Part shown: positions 25,693 to 34,997 of the stretch, in pieces | Numbering within the stretch: position 1 is the stretch's first letter | How the letters are laid out: each line of letters opens with the position of its first letter | Assembly: GCA_017513865.1 (NCBI GenBank) | Contig: JAFWMN010000011.1 | Location: 62,001 to 126,000, forward strand | From: Bacilli bacterium | GTDB lineage: Bacteria; Bacillota_I; Bacilli_A; RF39; UBA660 | Length of the DNA stretch: 64,000 bases | Direction: 5' to 3' | Translations under genes and position numbers: made by a program | The notes under the pieces: generated by a model | Told to the model about the DNA's origin: nothing | What the model saw: only the letters and a program-made list of their open reading frames with translations | Databases searched by the model: none

Positions 25693-25710
25693 TTTGTACG
25701 TTTAAACGTC

Positions 25711-28338
25711 CTAGTTTTTGTGCGCGCGGATTGCGGCTTGTGCAGCAGCAAGTCTAGCCCCTGGAACTCTAAATGGAGAGCATGAAACATATGTAAGACC
25801 TACACGATGACAAAAATCAATAGATTTAGGATCTCCACCATGTTCTCCGCAGATACCAAGTTTAATATTTTTTCTTGTTTTTTTGCCCAATTTAACAGCC
25901 ATTTCAACTAATTTGCCAACACCATTTTGATCTAAAGTAGCAAATACATCATTTTCAAAAATATGCTTATTATAATATTCAGTTAAGAATTTACCTGCAT
26001 CATCACGAGAAAAACCATAAGTCATTTGCGTTAAATCGTTTGTCCCAAATGAGAAAAATTCTGCTTCTTCAGCGATTTCATCAGCAAGTAAAGCTGCTCT
26101 TGGAATTTCAATCATTGTTCCAATTTTATATGAAATTTTTGTTTTATTTTCTTTAAGAACTTCTTCAGCGGTTTTAACAACCACATCTTTAACATATTTA
26201 AGTTCGCTTTTATCACCAACAAGTGGAATCATAATTTCAGGATCAACTTTAATTCCTTTTTTAGAAACGTTTATAGCTGCTTCAATTACTGCTCTTGTTT
26301 GCATTTCTGCAATTTCCGGATAAATAATTGAAAGTCTGCATCCACGAAGACCCATCATTGGATTAAATTCTTTTAATGAATCTACTCTATTTTTTAATTC
26401 ATCAAAAGTCATACTTAAAGTTGGCGCTAAAGCTTTAATTTCTTTATCCTCATGTGGTAAAAATTCATGAAGAGGTGGATCTAAGAAACGAATAGTAACA
26501 GATTTTCCATTCATTTGCGTAAATAATCCTTCAAAGTCTTCTCTTTGATAAGGAAGTATTTTAGATAAAGCTTCTTTTCTTGTTTCCAAATCATTAGCCG
26601 TAATCATACGCCTAAAATTAAATATTCTCTGTTCATCAAAGAACATGTGCTCAGTTCTACAAAGGCCAATACCTTCAGCACCAAATTTATTAGCTTGCAT
26701 AGCATCTTTAGGACTATCTGCATTAGTATAAACTTTCAAAGTTCTAGCTTTATCAGCCCAGCTCATAAATGTTTCAAAGTCGCCTGATATTTCAGGTTCT
26801 TTAACTTTTATTTCTTCTCCATAAACAAAACCTGTTGAACCATCTAAGCTTAAATAATCTCCTTCTTTAAATACTTTACCATCTTTAGTAGTTAAAGTTT
26901 TTTTCTTTTCATTAATTACAACTTCACCACATCCGGCAACACAGCAAGTTCCCATTCCGCGAGCCACTACGGCTGCATGTGAAGTCATTCCACCACGTGA
27001 AGTCAAAATACCTTGCGCTAAATTCATTCCTTCAATATCCTCTGGAGAAGTTTCCATTCTAGCTAAAATTATATTTTTAACACCATTATCATAGGCTTTT
27101 TTAACATCTTCAGCACTAAAATAAATATGACCTGTAGCCGCACCTGGAGAAGCCGCTAAACCCGTAGCAATAACTGCAGCTTTCTTGAGAGCTTTTTCAT
27201 CAAAAACAGGATGTAATAATTGATCTAAATCACGAGGATTTACACGTAGTAACGCTTCTTCTTTTGTAATAGCTCCTTCTTCAACAAATGCAGTAGCAAT
27301 CTTTAAAGCTGCACTTGCTGTTCTTTTACCATTACGCGTTTGAAGCATAAATAATTTGCCATTTTCAATTGTAAATTCCATATCTTGCATATCTTTGTAA
27401 TGTTTTTCTAGAATATCACAAATTTTGACAAACTCTTCATAACACTCAGGCATAACCTTTTTTAGTTTATCGATATGTTCTGGTGTACGTATGCCAGCAA
27501 CTACATCTTCACCTTGCGCATTGATTAAAAATTCACCAAATAGTTTCTTTTCACCAGTAGCCGGATTACGAGTAAAGGCAACTCCTGTACCAGAATTATC
27601 TCCAGTATTTCCATATACCATTTGTTGTACATTAACAGCAGTTCCCCAATCATCTGGAATATCATTAAGTCTTCTATAAGTTTTCGCACGATCATTATTC
27701 CAAGAACGGAACACAGCTTTAATAGCCTCCATTAATTGAATAGTAGGATCTTGTGGAAACTCTTCTTTAGCATGTTTTTTATATTCTTTTTTGTAGATAT
27801 CAACTACTTCTTTTAAATCTTCAGCAGTTAAATCTGTATCAAATTTTGCTCCTTTAGCTTCCTTAATTCTATCAAATTGATGTTCAAAATCACTTTTTGG
27901 AAAACCTTTTACCACATCAGCAAACATTTGAATAAATCTTCTATAACTATCAAAAACAAATCTTTCATTTTTAGTTATTTTAGAAAAACCTTTGGCCACT
28001 TCATCATTCATACCTAAATTAAGAACTGTATCCATCATTCCTGGCATTGACTCACGAGCTCCAGATCTTACTGATACAAGCAAAGGATTATTTGGATCTC
28101 CTAATTTTTTAGAAGAAATTTCTTCTAATTCAGTCAGTTTTTCTTTAACTTGACTCATTACTTCATCTGAAAGCGTGCTTTTATCTTTATAATATTTAAG
28201 GCAAGCCTCAGTTGTTATCGTAAAACCTTGTGGAACAGGAAGACCAATACTTGTCATTTCAGCTAAATTAGCACCTTTACCACCTAGTGTTTCACGCATG
28301 CTTTTGTTTCCTTCTTTAAAGGAATAAACATATTTCAT
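25711..28338 (-). CDS. ppdK: Pyruvate, phosphate dikinase
   Basis: Interconverts pyruvate, ATP and phosphate with phosphoenolpyruvate, AMP and pyrophosphate; in anaerobes often used in glycolysis. 875 residues: ATP-grasp domain (GGKGANLAEMTSIGLPVPQG), phosphohistidine domain (GGMTSHAAVVARGMGTCC, catalytic His), and PEP/pyruvate barrel (GLCRTEHMFFD; KLGICGEHGGDPKSIDFCH with catalytic Cys). Full length. Start at 28338 with a GGAAGGTGAG site. A hairpin lies in the leader at 28376-28406. Confidence 0.97.
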   Translation of the reverse strand: MKYVYSFKEGNKSMRETLGGKGANLAEMTSIGLPVPQGFTITTEACLKYYKDKSTLSDEVMSQVKEKLTELEEISSKKLGDPNNPLLVSVRSGARESMPGMMDTVLNLGMNDEVAKGFSKITKNERFVFDSYRRFIQMFADVVKGFPKSDFEHQFDRIKEAKGAKFDTDLTAEDLKEVVDIYKKEYKKHAKEEFPQDPTIQLMEAIKAVFRSWNNDRAKTYRRLNDIPDDWGTAVNVQQMVYGNTGDNSGTGVAFTRNPATGEKKLFGEFLINAQGEDVVAGIRTPEHIDKLKKVMPECYEEFVKICDILEKHYKDMQDMEFTIENGKLFMLQTRNGKRTASAALKIATAFVEEGAITKEEALLRVNPRDLDQLLHPVFDEKALKKAAVIATGLAASPGAATGHIYFSAEDVKKAYDNGVKNIILARMETSPEDIEGMNLAQGILTSRGGMTSHAAVVARGMGTCCVAGCGEVVINEKKKTLTTKDGKVFKEGDYLSLDGSTGFVYGEEIKVKEPEISGDFETFMSWADKARTLKVYTNADSPKDAMQANKFGAEGIGLCRTEHMFFDEQRIFNFRRMITANDLETRKEALSKILPYQREDFEGLFTQMNGKSVTIRFLDPPLHEFLPHEDKEIKALAPTLSMTFDELKNRVDSLKEFNPMMGLRGCRLSIIYPEIAEMQTRAVIEAAINVSKKGIKVDPEIMIPLVGDKSELKYVKDVVVKTAEEVLKENKTKISYKIGTMIEIPRAALLADEIAEEAEFFSFGTNDLTQMTYGFSRDDAGKFLTEYYNKHIFENDVFATLDQNGVGKLVEMAVKLGKKTRKNIKLGICGEHGGDPKSIDFCHRVGLTYVSCSPFRVPGARLAAAQAAIRAHKN

Positions 28339-28375
28339 TTTCTCACCTTCCCAAGTTATAGTATAACACAAAATA

Positions 28376-28406
28376 AAGATAAAAGCTCAATACTTTTATC
28401 TTTTTA
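28376..28406 (-). promoter_or_regulatory. Hairpin in ppdK leader
   Basis: AAAGATAAAAG/CTTTTATCTTT stem followed by TTATTTTG on the minus strand, between a plausible TTTACA-17-TAATGA promoter (about 28430) and ppdK. Attenuator or stabilising element; not decidable by eye. Confidence 0.35.
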
Positions 28407-28477
28407 TAAGACTCATTATTAATAATATTTATTTATGTAAAATTTATGTAAAAAACAATTTAATTAAAACAAAAGAT

Positions 28478-28503
28478 AAACAAACATAAAGTTTGTTTTT
28501 TTA
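28478..28503 (-). terminator. Terminator of RNA methyltransferase gene
   Basis: ACAAAC TTTAT GTTTGT stem with T-rich tail on the minus strand. Confidence 0.7.
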
Positions 28504-28515
28504 TAAAATTATTAA

Positions 28516-29682
28516 TTATTTTAATTCCAAAAGACATACACATTCAACATGATGAGTTAAAGGAAACATATCATATAAAACTATATCTTTAACTTCATAA
28601 AGTTTACTAATTTGCTTTAAATCTCTAGCCAATGTCACTGGATTACAAGAAACATATACTATTCTATTTGGCTTAATACTTAATATATTATTAATACCTT
28701 CCTCTTTTATCCCTGCCCTAGCTGGATCAACAATTACCACATCAGCCTTACTATCTATTTTATTCGCATCACCACATATAAAATTAACATTAGTGATTTT
28801 ATTTAATTCTTTATTCTCATCCGCACACTCGATTGCTTCTTTATTAATTTCAACCCCAATTACTTTTTTAAAATTTTTACTTAAACATAAACTAATTGTC
28901 CCCGTTCCACAATATAAATCTAGTAAAGCCTCTCCTTTGCCAACAAATTCAACAATTTTAGAATAAAGTTTTTTCGTAACTTCGTTATTTACTTGAAAAA
29001 AAGAATCTTTAGATACTAAAAATTTATAATCTAAAATATGGTTTAGAATTTTTTCTTTACCATAAACAAGATTATCATTCATATATATAGAATCTGCATA
29101 ATTTTTAAGAACATTAATATCCATAATCCCATAAATTATAATCATTACTTCATCCATAGCTTTAATTACAATTTCTTTAACTTTTGATAACTCTTCTTCT
29201 TTTAATACTTTAATTACTTCATTAATTTCATTCTTTGCGATTAAACATTTATCAATTTCTATTAATTCATTTGAGTTATTCTTAAAATATCCAAGTTTTC
29301 CATTTCTAACTTTTAAAGTTATTTTATTTCGGTAACTAGGTAAATTCAAACAAGGAATTATTTCTTTAATATTAAAATCCACATTCGCAAACTTTTTTAA
29401 AATTCCTTCAACCTTATTCTTTTTATATTGAAGAGATTTTTCATAATCATAATTTTTAAGTGAACAACCACAATTATCATAAGGGCAGTCAAAACAAACC
29501 CTATCTTTAGATTTTGTTTTTAACTCTGTAATTTCTCCCATCATAAACCTTTTCTTATCTAAAATGACATTGACTAAAGCTTTTTCCGAAGGCAAAAAAT
29601 CAGGAATAAAAATTACTTTCCCATTAATATGTCCTACGCCTCTCCCAAAATCATCTAATCTTTCACATATAATCTCATGCAT
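28516..29682 (-). CDS. TrmA/RlmD-family RNA (uracil-5-)-methyltransferase
   Basis: Makes 5-methyluridine in rRNA (or tRNA) using S-adenosylmethionine. 388 residues: iron-sulfur cysteines (RVCFDCPYDNCGCSL), SAM motif LLDLYCGTGTISLCL, VIVDPARAGI, and the catalytic YVSCNPVTLARDL. The family fold is certain; RlmD versus a related paralogue cannot be settled. It overlaps the upstream YgjV-like gene by eight bases. Confidence 0.92.
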   Translation of the reverse strand: MHEIICERLDDFGRGVGHINGKVIFIPDFLPSEKALVNVILDKKRFMMGEITELKTKSKDRVCFDCPYDNCGCSLKNYDYEKSLQYKKNKVEGILKKFANVDFNIKEIIPCLNLPSYRNKITLKVRNGKLGYFKNNSNELIEIDKCLIAKNEINEVIKVLKEEELSKVKEIVIKAMDEVMIIIYGIMDINVLKNYADSIYMNDNLVYGKEKILNHILDYKFLVSKDSFFQVNNEVTKKLYSKIVEFVGKGEALLDLYCGTGTISLCLSKNFKKVIGVEINKEAIECADENKELNKITNVNFICGDANKIDSKADVVIVDPARAGIKEEGINNILSIKPNRIVYVSCNPVTLARDLKQISKLYEVKDIVLYDMFPLTHHVECVCLLELK

Positions 29683-30193
29683 GTTTTTTTCCCTTTATAT
29701 CAAATCTATATATTGAAATTAATACCGAAACAACTAAAATAAAATTACCTATTGCCCCTACAATAGCTAAAGAAATGACATCATAAATAAAAAATAAAGT
29801 GCCGGCCAATACTTGCATAAGTCTCATTAATCTAATGTCAGCAGTCCAAGCCGCAAAACTATAAGTCAAAATGGCTACTGTTGGTAGCAAGCTAACGCTT
29901 CCCTTATATCCAAATAATGATAAAAAAGTAATTAAAAGAATTAGAAAAATAAGTACCCATAAAGGTGCTTTTTTATTATCATATTTTTTAAAAATAGCAT
30001 TCCTAATAGAAGATACAATATTCATCAAAAATCCAGAAATTGCTCCCAAACAAAGATATTGAAAGGCATATGAAAAACAACTAAAAATTTGAAGTTTAAG
30101 CAACTTATTCTTATCATCACACTGGAAACTTGTAATCATAAGTGTCACCGCAACAAGCCCAAATATCTGCGCTAAAACGAAATTTAAAGACAT
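29675..30193 (-). CDS. YgjV-family inner membrane protein
   Basis: 172 residues, five to six membrane segments. Family pattern at the start (FGLVAVTLMITSFQCDDKNK) and later YAFQYLCLGAISGFLMNIVS and SFAAWTADIRLMRL match the Imp-YgjV family. Function unknown in the family. Cotranscribed with the RNA methyltransferase; divergent from the gerA operon. Confidence 0.85.
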   Translation of the reverse strand: MSLNFVLAQIFGLVAVTLMITSFQCDDKNKLLKLQIFSCFSYAFQYLCLGAISGFLMNIVSSIRNAIFKKYDNKKAPLWVLIFLILLITFLSLFGYKGSVSLLPTVAILTYSFAAWTADIRLMRLMQVLAGTLFFIYDVISLAIVGAIGNFILVVSVLISIYRFDIKGKKHA

Positions 30194-30266
30194 ATAATCA
30201 CATCCAATAAAATTATATCATATCTTATAAATATTTGAACATAATAAAAAAGAAAGCTGTGATCAT

Positions 30267-31727
30267 ATGCAAAAAATAAATAAAAATATCGATAAAGTAA
30301 TAAAAGAAATTAAAAAAATTTATGGTAATAGTTCTGATATTATTACAAGAACAATTAATATAAAAGGAAATAAAGTCGGTTTCCTTTTTTTAGAAAGCAC
30401 ATCACAAACAGATGCCATAAGTGATTACATCATCAAAAGTGCAATATACACAGAAAAAAGCAAAAACATTTTTAATAATTTGTTTAATATATTAAAAAAC
30501 AAATTATTCAATAGCCAGCTACTTGTAACAAATGATTTTGAAAAGTTTCCATATTACTTATCAAGCGGCTTTACAATATTAATAGTCGAAGGAAATGATA
30601 AAGCTATAGTAATGGAAACCAAAGCAAACTTAGATAGAGGTATAACTGAATCTTCAAGTGAACCCATAATTAGAGGGTCTAAAGATAGTTTCACCGAAAG
30701 TCATGCTAAAAACTTAGGTCTAATAAGAAAAAGAATAAAAGATCCTAATCTATGGTTTGAAGAAATTAAGATAGGAAGAAGAACAAAAACAAAAACAACA
30801 ATAGCTTATATTAATGGCATTGCTGATAACAAGAAAATAATGCAAATTAAAAAACGATTAACAAAAATTGATATCGACGGCATATTAGATAGTGGAAACA
30901 TTAGAGACTATCTAACAGTTCAAAAATCTATTTTTCCACAAATAAAAAGCAGCGAAAGACCTGATATGGTATGTCAAGAATTATTAAATGGGAAAATAAT
31001 AATTCTAGTTGAAAATAGTCCTTTCACTTTAATTTTACCAACGGTATTCTTAGATTTTATAAGATCACCAGAAGATCAAAATGAAAAAGCTATAAATATA
31101 ACTTTCACTAGAATATTAAGATTTTTTGCTCTTATAATTACCATATTGACTCCCGCTCTATATATAGCCGTTGCAACCTATGATCAAAACACTATCCCTG
31201 ATAAACTGTTAATTTCCTTAGCAGTCCAAAGAGAGGGCGTTCCTTTCCCTACTTTTTTTGAGATAATTTTATTTATGACTATATTTGAAATTCTTAGGGA
31301 AAGTGATTTAAAAAGCCCAACTAATATGAGCTCTGCCATGAGCATCGTTGGAGCATTAGTCCTAGGACAGGCCGCTGTTGATGCAGCACTAGTATCACCT
31401 ATAACTATTATAATTGTCGCTATCACATCTATTTGTAGTTTAATATTTCAAGATAGTGACTTCATAAATGGCATTAGATTTTGGAGATTCCTTTTCATTA
31501 CAGCTTCAAGCATGCTAGGAGCAATTGGCATATTATCGATGACTTTAATATGGATAACTAAAATGGCTTCCCTAGAAAATTTAAATACTTCTTTTCTAGC
31601 GCCCCTCGCCCCTTTTAATAAAAACGACAATAAAGATGCCATAATAAAAGCTACTATACCAAACATTTATAAAAGACCAAAATATTTAAACGTTCAAAAC
31701 ATAATAAAACAAGGAGGAAAAAAATGA
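30267..31727 (+). CDS. Spore germination receptor A subunit (GerAA family)
   Basis: Subunit of the germinant receptor in the inner membrane of spores. 486 residues: N-terminal soluble region of about 280 residues (ESTSQTDAISDYIIKSAIYT...), the family segment QELLNGKIIILVENSPFTLI followed by LDFIRSPED, then five or so membrane segments. The stop overlaps the start of the C subunit. Presence strongly implies an endospore former or a recent descendant. Confidence 0.94.
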   Translation: MQKINKNIDKVIKEIKKIYGNSSDIITRTINIKGNKVGFLFLESTSQTDAISDYIIKSAIYTEKSKNIFNNLFNILKNKLFNSQLLVTNDFEKFPYYLSSGFTILIVEGNDKAIVMETKANLDRGITESSSEPIIRGSKDSFTESHAKNLGLIRKRIKDPNLWFEEIKIGRRTKTKTTIAYINGIADNKKIMQIKKRLTKIDIDGILDSGNIRDYLTVQKSIFPQIKSSERPDMVCQELLNGKIIILVENSPFTLILPTVFLDFIRSPEDQNEKAINITFTRILRFFALIITILTPALYIAVATYDQNTIPDKLLISLAVQREGVPFPTFFEIILFMTIFEILRESDLKSPTNMSSAMSIVGALVLGQAAVDAALVSPITIIIVAITSICSLIFQDSDFINGIRFWRFLFITASSMLGAIGILSMTLIWITKMASLENLNTSFLAPLAPFNKNDNKDAIIKATIPNIYKRPKYLNVQNIIKQGGKK

Positions 31728-32881
31728 AAAAAATAATATTAATATTCATTTGTCTAATCCTTTGTGGTTGTGAAAATTATGCTGAATTAAATAAACTATC
31801 AATTGTAACCGCTGCCGGTATTGATAAAAAAGATGATAAATATGAAATAACTCTACTAATCGCAAACTCACCTAAAAATGAAACAACTAGCAAAGAAGGA
31901 GAGGCCAAAACAACTGTATATCAAAGTACTGGTAAAAGCATAGCTGAAGCCATCAAAAAAATAGATAAAAAAACTCCAAAACAATTATATTTTAGTCATA
32001 TAAACGTCATTGTCATATCAGAAGAAATTGGCAAAGAAGGTTTTTTCAAAGTTGCTGACTGGTGGATAAGGCATCCCCAAACTAGAAATAAATTTTACTT
32101 AATACAAGTAAACCAAAATAAAGCTGGAAATGTATTAAAAATAGTCTCACCCTTAGAATCATTTCCATCTCAAAACATTGCTACACTAATAGAATCAAAT
32201 AAAAATTCTAGATCAATTGGTGATACTGCTTCATATAGTAATTTTATCAGTAGAGTTTTAAAACCAGGATATGAAGCAATAATGCCCACTATAAAAATAA
32301 ATGGTAATGTTAAAGAAGGAAGCAAGCGAGAAAATTTAGAAACAGCAAACCCAAAAACATATTTAAGTTTAGGACCCCTGGCAATTTATAAAAAAGACAA
32401 ATTAATAAAAACTACAACAAAAAAAGAAACTGATGCAATTTATATTTTAAATAACGAAGCCAAAGAATTAATTTACACCATAAATTATAAAAATAATTTA
32501 TTAAACATTTTTTCAAATTCTTTAAAAACAAAAATAAAATTAAAAAATAAAAATGAAGCCGACATTTATATAAAAATGAAAGGAACCATATATGAAACAA
32601 ATGGCAAAATAGACTTAAATAATATAAAAGAAATCGAAAAAACATGGAACAAAAGTCTTAAAAAAGATTTAAAGAAATTAATAAAAAATGTGCAAAATAA
32701 ATACCAAAGTGATATTTTTGGTTTTGGTAATTTGATATATAAAAACTATCCTCAAAGATGGAAACAAATAAAAAATAACTGGAATGAAAAATACTTTAAA
32801 AAATTTAAAATAAATATTCATTCTAATGCCAAAATAACTTCCACCGCTTCACTTACTAAAACCTTAGAAAAGAGTGATTAA
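31724..32881 (+). CDS. Spore germination receptor C subunit, lipoprotein (GerAC family)
   Basis: 385 residues with lipoprotein signal (KKIILIFICLILCGCEN, lipobox cysteine at 16). Family marks follow: ELNKLSIVTAAGIDKKDDKY, LYFSHINVIVISEEIGKEG, and a C-terminal third-domain repeat ending FKINIHSNAKI. The acyl-anchored C subunit supports receptor assembly. Gene order A-C-B, all overlapping or adjacent, indicates one operon. Confidence 0.93.
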   Translation: MKKIILIFICLILCGCENYAELNKLSIVTAAGIDKKDDKYEITLLIANSPKNETTSKEGEAKTTVYQSTGKSIAEAIKKIDKKTPKQLYFSHINVIVISEEIGKEGFFKVADWWIRHPQTRNKFYLIQVNQNKAGNVLKIVSPLESFPSQNIATLIESNKNSRSIGDTASYSNFISRVLKPGYEAIMPTIKINGNVKEGSKRENLETANPKTYLSLGPLAIYKKDKLIKTTTKKETDAIYILNNEAKELIYTINYKNNLLNIFSNSLKTKIKLKNKNEADIYIKMKGTIYETNGKIDLNNIKEIEKTWNKSLKKDLKKLIKNVQNKYQSDIFGFGNLIYKNYPQRWKQIKNNWNEKYFKKFKINIHSNAKITSTASLTKTLEKSD

Positions 32882-33949
32882 ATGAAAAAAATAAGTACAT
32901 TAGAATACAATACTCTAATTTGGTTTTTAATTAGAGCCTGTTTCACTGAACTTACATTAACAAATATTATATATTATGTTAAGCAAGATGCTTGGATAAG
33001 TATAATAATTGGGATATTATTAGGACTAATACCATTCTTTATTTATGAATACTTGAAACAAATATTTCCTAACGAAAATATAATTTCATTAAACAATAAA
33101 ATCTGGCAGAAAGGTGGAAAAATAATTAATTTAATCACTTTTATAACTAGTCTCCTTTTAGTAACATATACTTTTTTTATTTTAATAAAATTTACAGGCA
33201 CTTTATTTTTATATAAAACAAATTTATGGATAATAAGCACTGCTTTAATAATTCCTATAGGTTATGCCGCAAATAAAAATATAAGAATTATAAGTAGAAT
33301 AAGCTTAATGTTATTTTACGTTTCCATCACATTTTATTTTTTAATTTTCTCTGGTCTTGTTAGAAACATTGATATTAGTAATATTAAACCATTATTTGAA
33401 AGTAATCCTAAAAATATCCTAAATTGTTCACTTATATTTATTGGAATCAATATAATAAAAATATATTATTTAAACATGATTCCCAAACAAAAAATAATAA
33501 ATTATTCCAGCAAAAATAGTTTAATAATGTACCTAATATCATCATTAAGTGTTTTTATTATATCTATCATCGTAATATGTGTTCTTGGTATTAACTTATC
33601 TATTTTATATAAATATCCAGCTTTTCAACTATTAAAAAGAGTAAATTTTTTAGTATTTGATAGGATCGAAAACATTTTATCGATTGAAACTATTTTCGCA
33701 ATGTTTATCGAAATAATTATAATGATTCATTATTTAAAAGAAACAATTTCTATTAACTTTAATAAAAAAACAAATAAATATGTAATATTTATCTGCTTAT
33801 TTATTCTTATTATTAGTAATAATACATTTATAAACTATAAGAGTAGTGAAGACTTTTTCACCGGACCGTTTTTATATATAACATTATTAATCATATTTAT
33901 CTTACCACTATTAACGCTTATTAAAAGTCTATTATATGAAAATACTTAA
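32882..33949 (+). CDS. Spore germination receptor B subunit (GerAB family)
   Basis: 355 residues, ten membrane segments, amino acid permease-like fold that binds the germinant. Starts KKISTLEYNTLIWFLIRACF, directly after the C subunit stop codon. Third gene of the operon. The germinant cannot be predicted. Its 3' end overlaps the convergent 33921-34682 gene by 29 bases. Confidence 0.92.
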   Translation: MKKISTLEYNTLIWFLIRACFTELTLTNIIYYVKQDAWISIIIGILLGLIPFFIYEYLKQIFPNENIISLNNKIWQKGGKIINLITFITSLLLVTYTFFILIKFTGTLFLYKTNLWIISTALIIPIGYAANKNIRIISRISLMLFYVSITFYFLIFSGLVRNIDISNIKPLFESNPKNILNCSLIFIGINIIKIYYLNMIPKQKIINYSSKNSLIMYLISSLSVFIISIIVICVLGINLSILYKYPAFQLLKRVNFLVFDRIENILSIETIFAMFIEIIIMIHYLKETISINFNKKTNKYVIFICLFILIISNNTFINYKSSEDFFTGPFLYITLLIIFILPLLTLIKSLLYENT

Positions 33950-34682
33950 GAGCAAAAAACGCCGCTCCAGCAATAATTATTAAAACAAACAAAACTAAGA
34001 AAAAAGTTTTAAGAAAAGAGCCCTTTTTCTCACCGCCATCAACAAAGTCAGCTCTTTTAAGTCTAACTCCACCAGTAAAAAATGAATCATCCATTGTTTT
34101 ACTATTCATAGATGTAAATTCTGTAAAATCTTTTACATCGCCAACTTTAGTATCATCAGACATTAAATCACTAAACATATCAGTTGACGTTTCTTCTTTA
34201 CTTTTATTAAGCATACTAGTATTAGATATCGTCTTAATAAGATCCTCCAGATCTTCTTCCTTATTGTCTTCTACACTATTTCCGGATTTTAGATTAAGTT
34301 TTTTCAAAATATCATAATTAGTATTATTTAAAACGCGTTCTTTATTATCTGGCTCTTTATTTTCTTTAGCTGTCTTTAAAACATCAACTATATCATAATT
34401 ACGATCAGTATCCTCTTTATAACGATCTTTTAAAATTGGATAAGAATCCGTATTTTCTGAAGAAGAATCACGAACAGCTCTTCTACTAGTATTTTCTCTA
34501 TCCTCAAGCATTCTTTTAACTTTTGAAATATCAATTTCATTTTCTTTATCAATAGAAGCCACACCCTCAATATTACTATACTTATCATCATATGAATATA
34601 TACTATTATATAAACTTCTATTACGACTTGAACGTGATGATTTTACAGTCTTATTTTTATATCTTTCCATTCTAGATGACAT
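33921..34682 (-). CDS. Unrecognised protein with one C-terminal membrane segment
   Basis: 253 residues, charged and low in hydrophobics. It has a Ser/Arg-rich start (MSSRMERYKNKTVKSSRSSR), a long acidic/basic disordered middle, and a single C-terminal membrane segment (FFLVLFVLIIIAGAAFFALK). Likely tail-anchored with the bulk in the cytosol. No family recognised. Strong AGGAGG site. Convergent with gerAB, so not obviously part of the germination operon. Confidence 0.75.
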   Translation of the reverse strand: MSSRMERYKNKTVKSSRSSRNRSLYNSIYSYDDKYSNIEGVASIDKENEIDISKVKRMLEDRENTSRRAVRDSSSENTDSYPILKDRYKEDTDRNYDIVDVLKTAKENKEPDNKERVLNNTNYDILKKLNLKSGNSVEDNKEEDLEDLIKTISNTSMLNKSKEETSTDMFSDLMSDDTKVGDVKDFTEFTSMNSKTMDDSFFTGGVRLKRADFVDGGEKKGSFLKTFFLVLFVLIIIAGAAFFALKYFHIIDF

Positions 34683-34739
34683 AGGTATCGCCTCCTATAA
34701 TAATGATAACATATTTTAAATATTTTTAAAAGTATGTAC

Positions 34740-34768
34740 TTGCTTTTTCCAAATTATTTATTTATAAT
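34740..34768 (+). promoter_or_regulatory. Ferredoxin promoter
   Basis: TTGCTT (34740-34745), 17 bases, TATAAT (34763-34768), 20 bases before ATG. Confidence 0.75.
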
Positions 34769-34788
34769 TTTTATAGGAGGATTATATT

Positions 34789-34971
34789 ATGGCAAAAGTT
34801 GAAGTTGATAAAAATAAATGTATTGGTTGTGGTTCATGTACAGCAATAGCTCCAGATGTTTTTGAGTTTGATGATGACGGACTTGCAAAAGCTGTGAAAC
34901 AAGAAGTAAATGAAGATGTAAAAACAGCTGAAGAAAGCTGTCCAACCGAAGCAATTAAAGCAGAAGAATAA
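34789..34971 (+). CDS. Small single-cluster ferredoxin
   Basis: 60 residues, electron carrier. CIGCGSC and a later Cys-Pro (ESCPTEAI) give four cysteines for one [4Fe-4S] cluster, as in Clostridium/Bacillus Fer. The acidic middle (DVFEFDDDG) is typical. Monocistronic with consensus promoter, AGGAGG site and terminator. It could serve pyruvate metabolism with PpdK, but that is inference. Confidence 0.95.
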   Translation: MAKVEVDKNKCIGCGSCTAIAPDVFEFDDDGLAKAVKQEVNEDVKTAEESCPTEAIKAEE

Positions 34972-34997
34972 AAAACAATTGTATAACAATTGTTTTT
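34971..34997. terminator. Bidirectional terminator between ferredoxin and pseudouridine synthase
   Basis: AAAACAATTGT/ACAATTGTTTT palindrome with A and T runs on both sides. Confidence 0.8.

Larger units (their letters stand above)
20340..25705. mobile_element. Candidate integrated island: recombinase, type II R-M, nitroreductase, XRE
   Basis: A large serine recombinase at one edge, a restriction-modification pair next to it, and a junction near the ppdK 3' end suggest an acquired segment. A 16-base sequence GGACGCTTAAATGTAT (about 20356) resembles the minus-strand GGACGTTTAAACGTAC (25696-25711 region) at the other edge, 13 of 16 bases. Boundaries are tentative; the nitroreductase and XRE genes may be resident. 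Confidence 0.3.

Noticed and set aside
25518-25790. Longer minus-strand frame overlapping the end of ppdK
   Set aside because: It overlaps the well-supported ppdK coding end in another frame and has no RBS at its first ATG; only the last 33 codons could matter.
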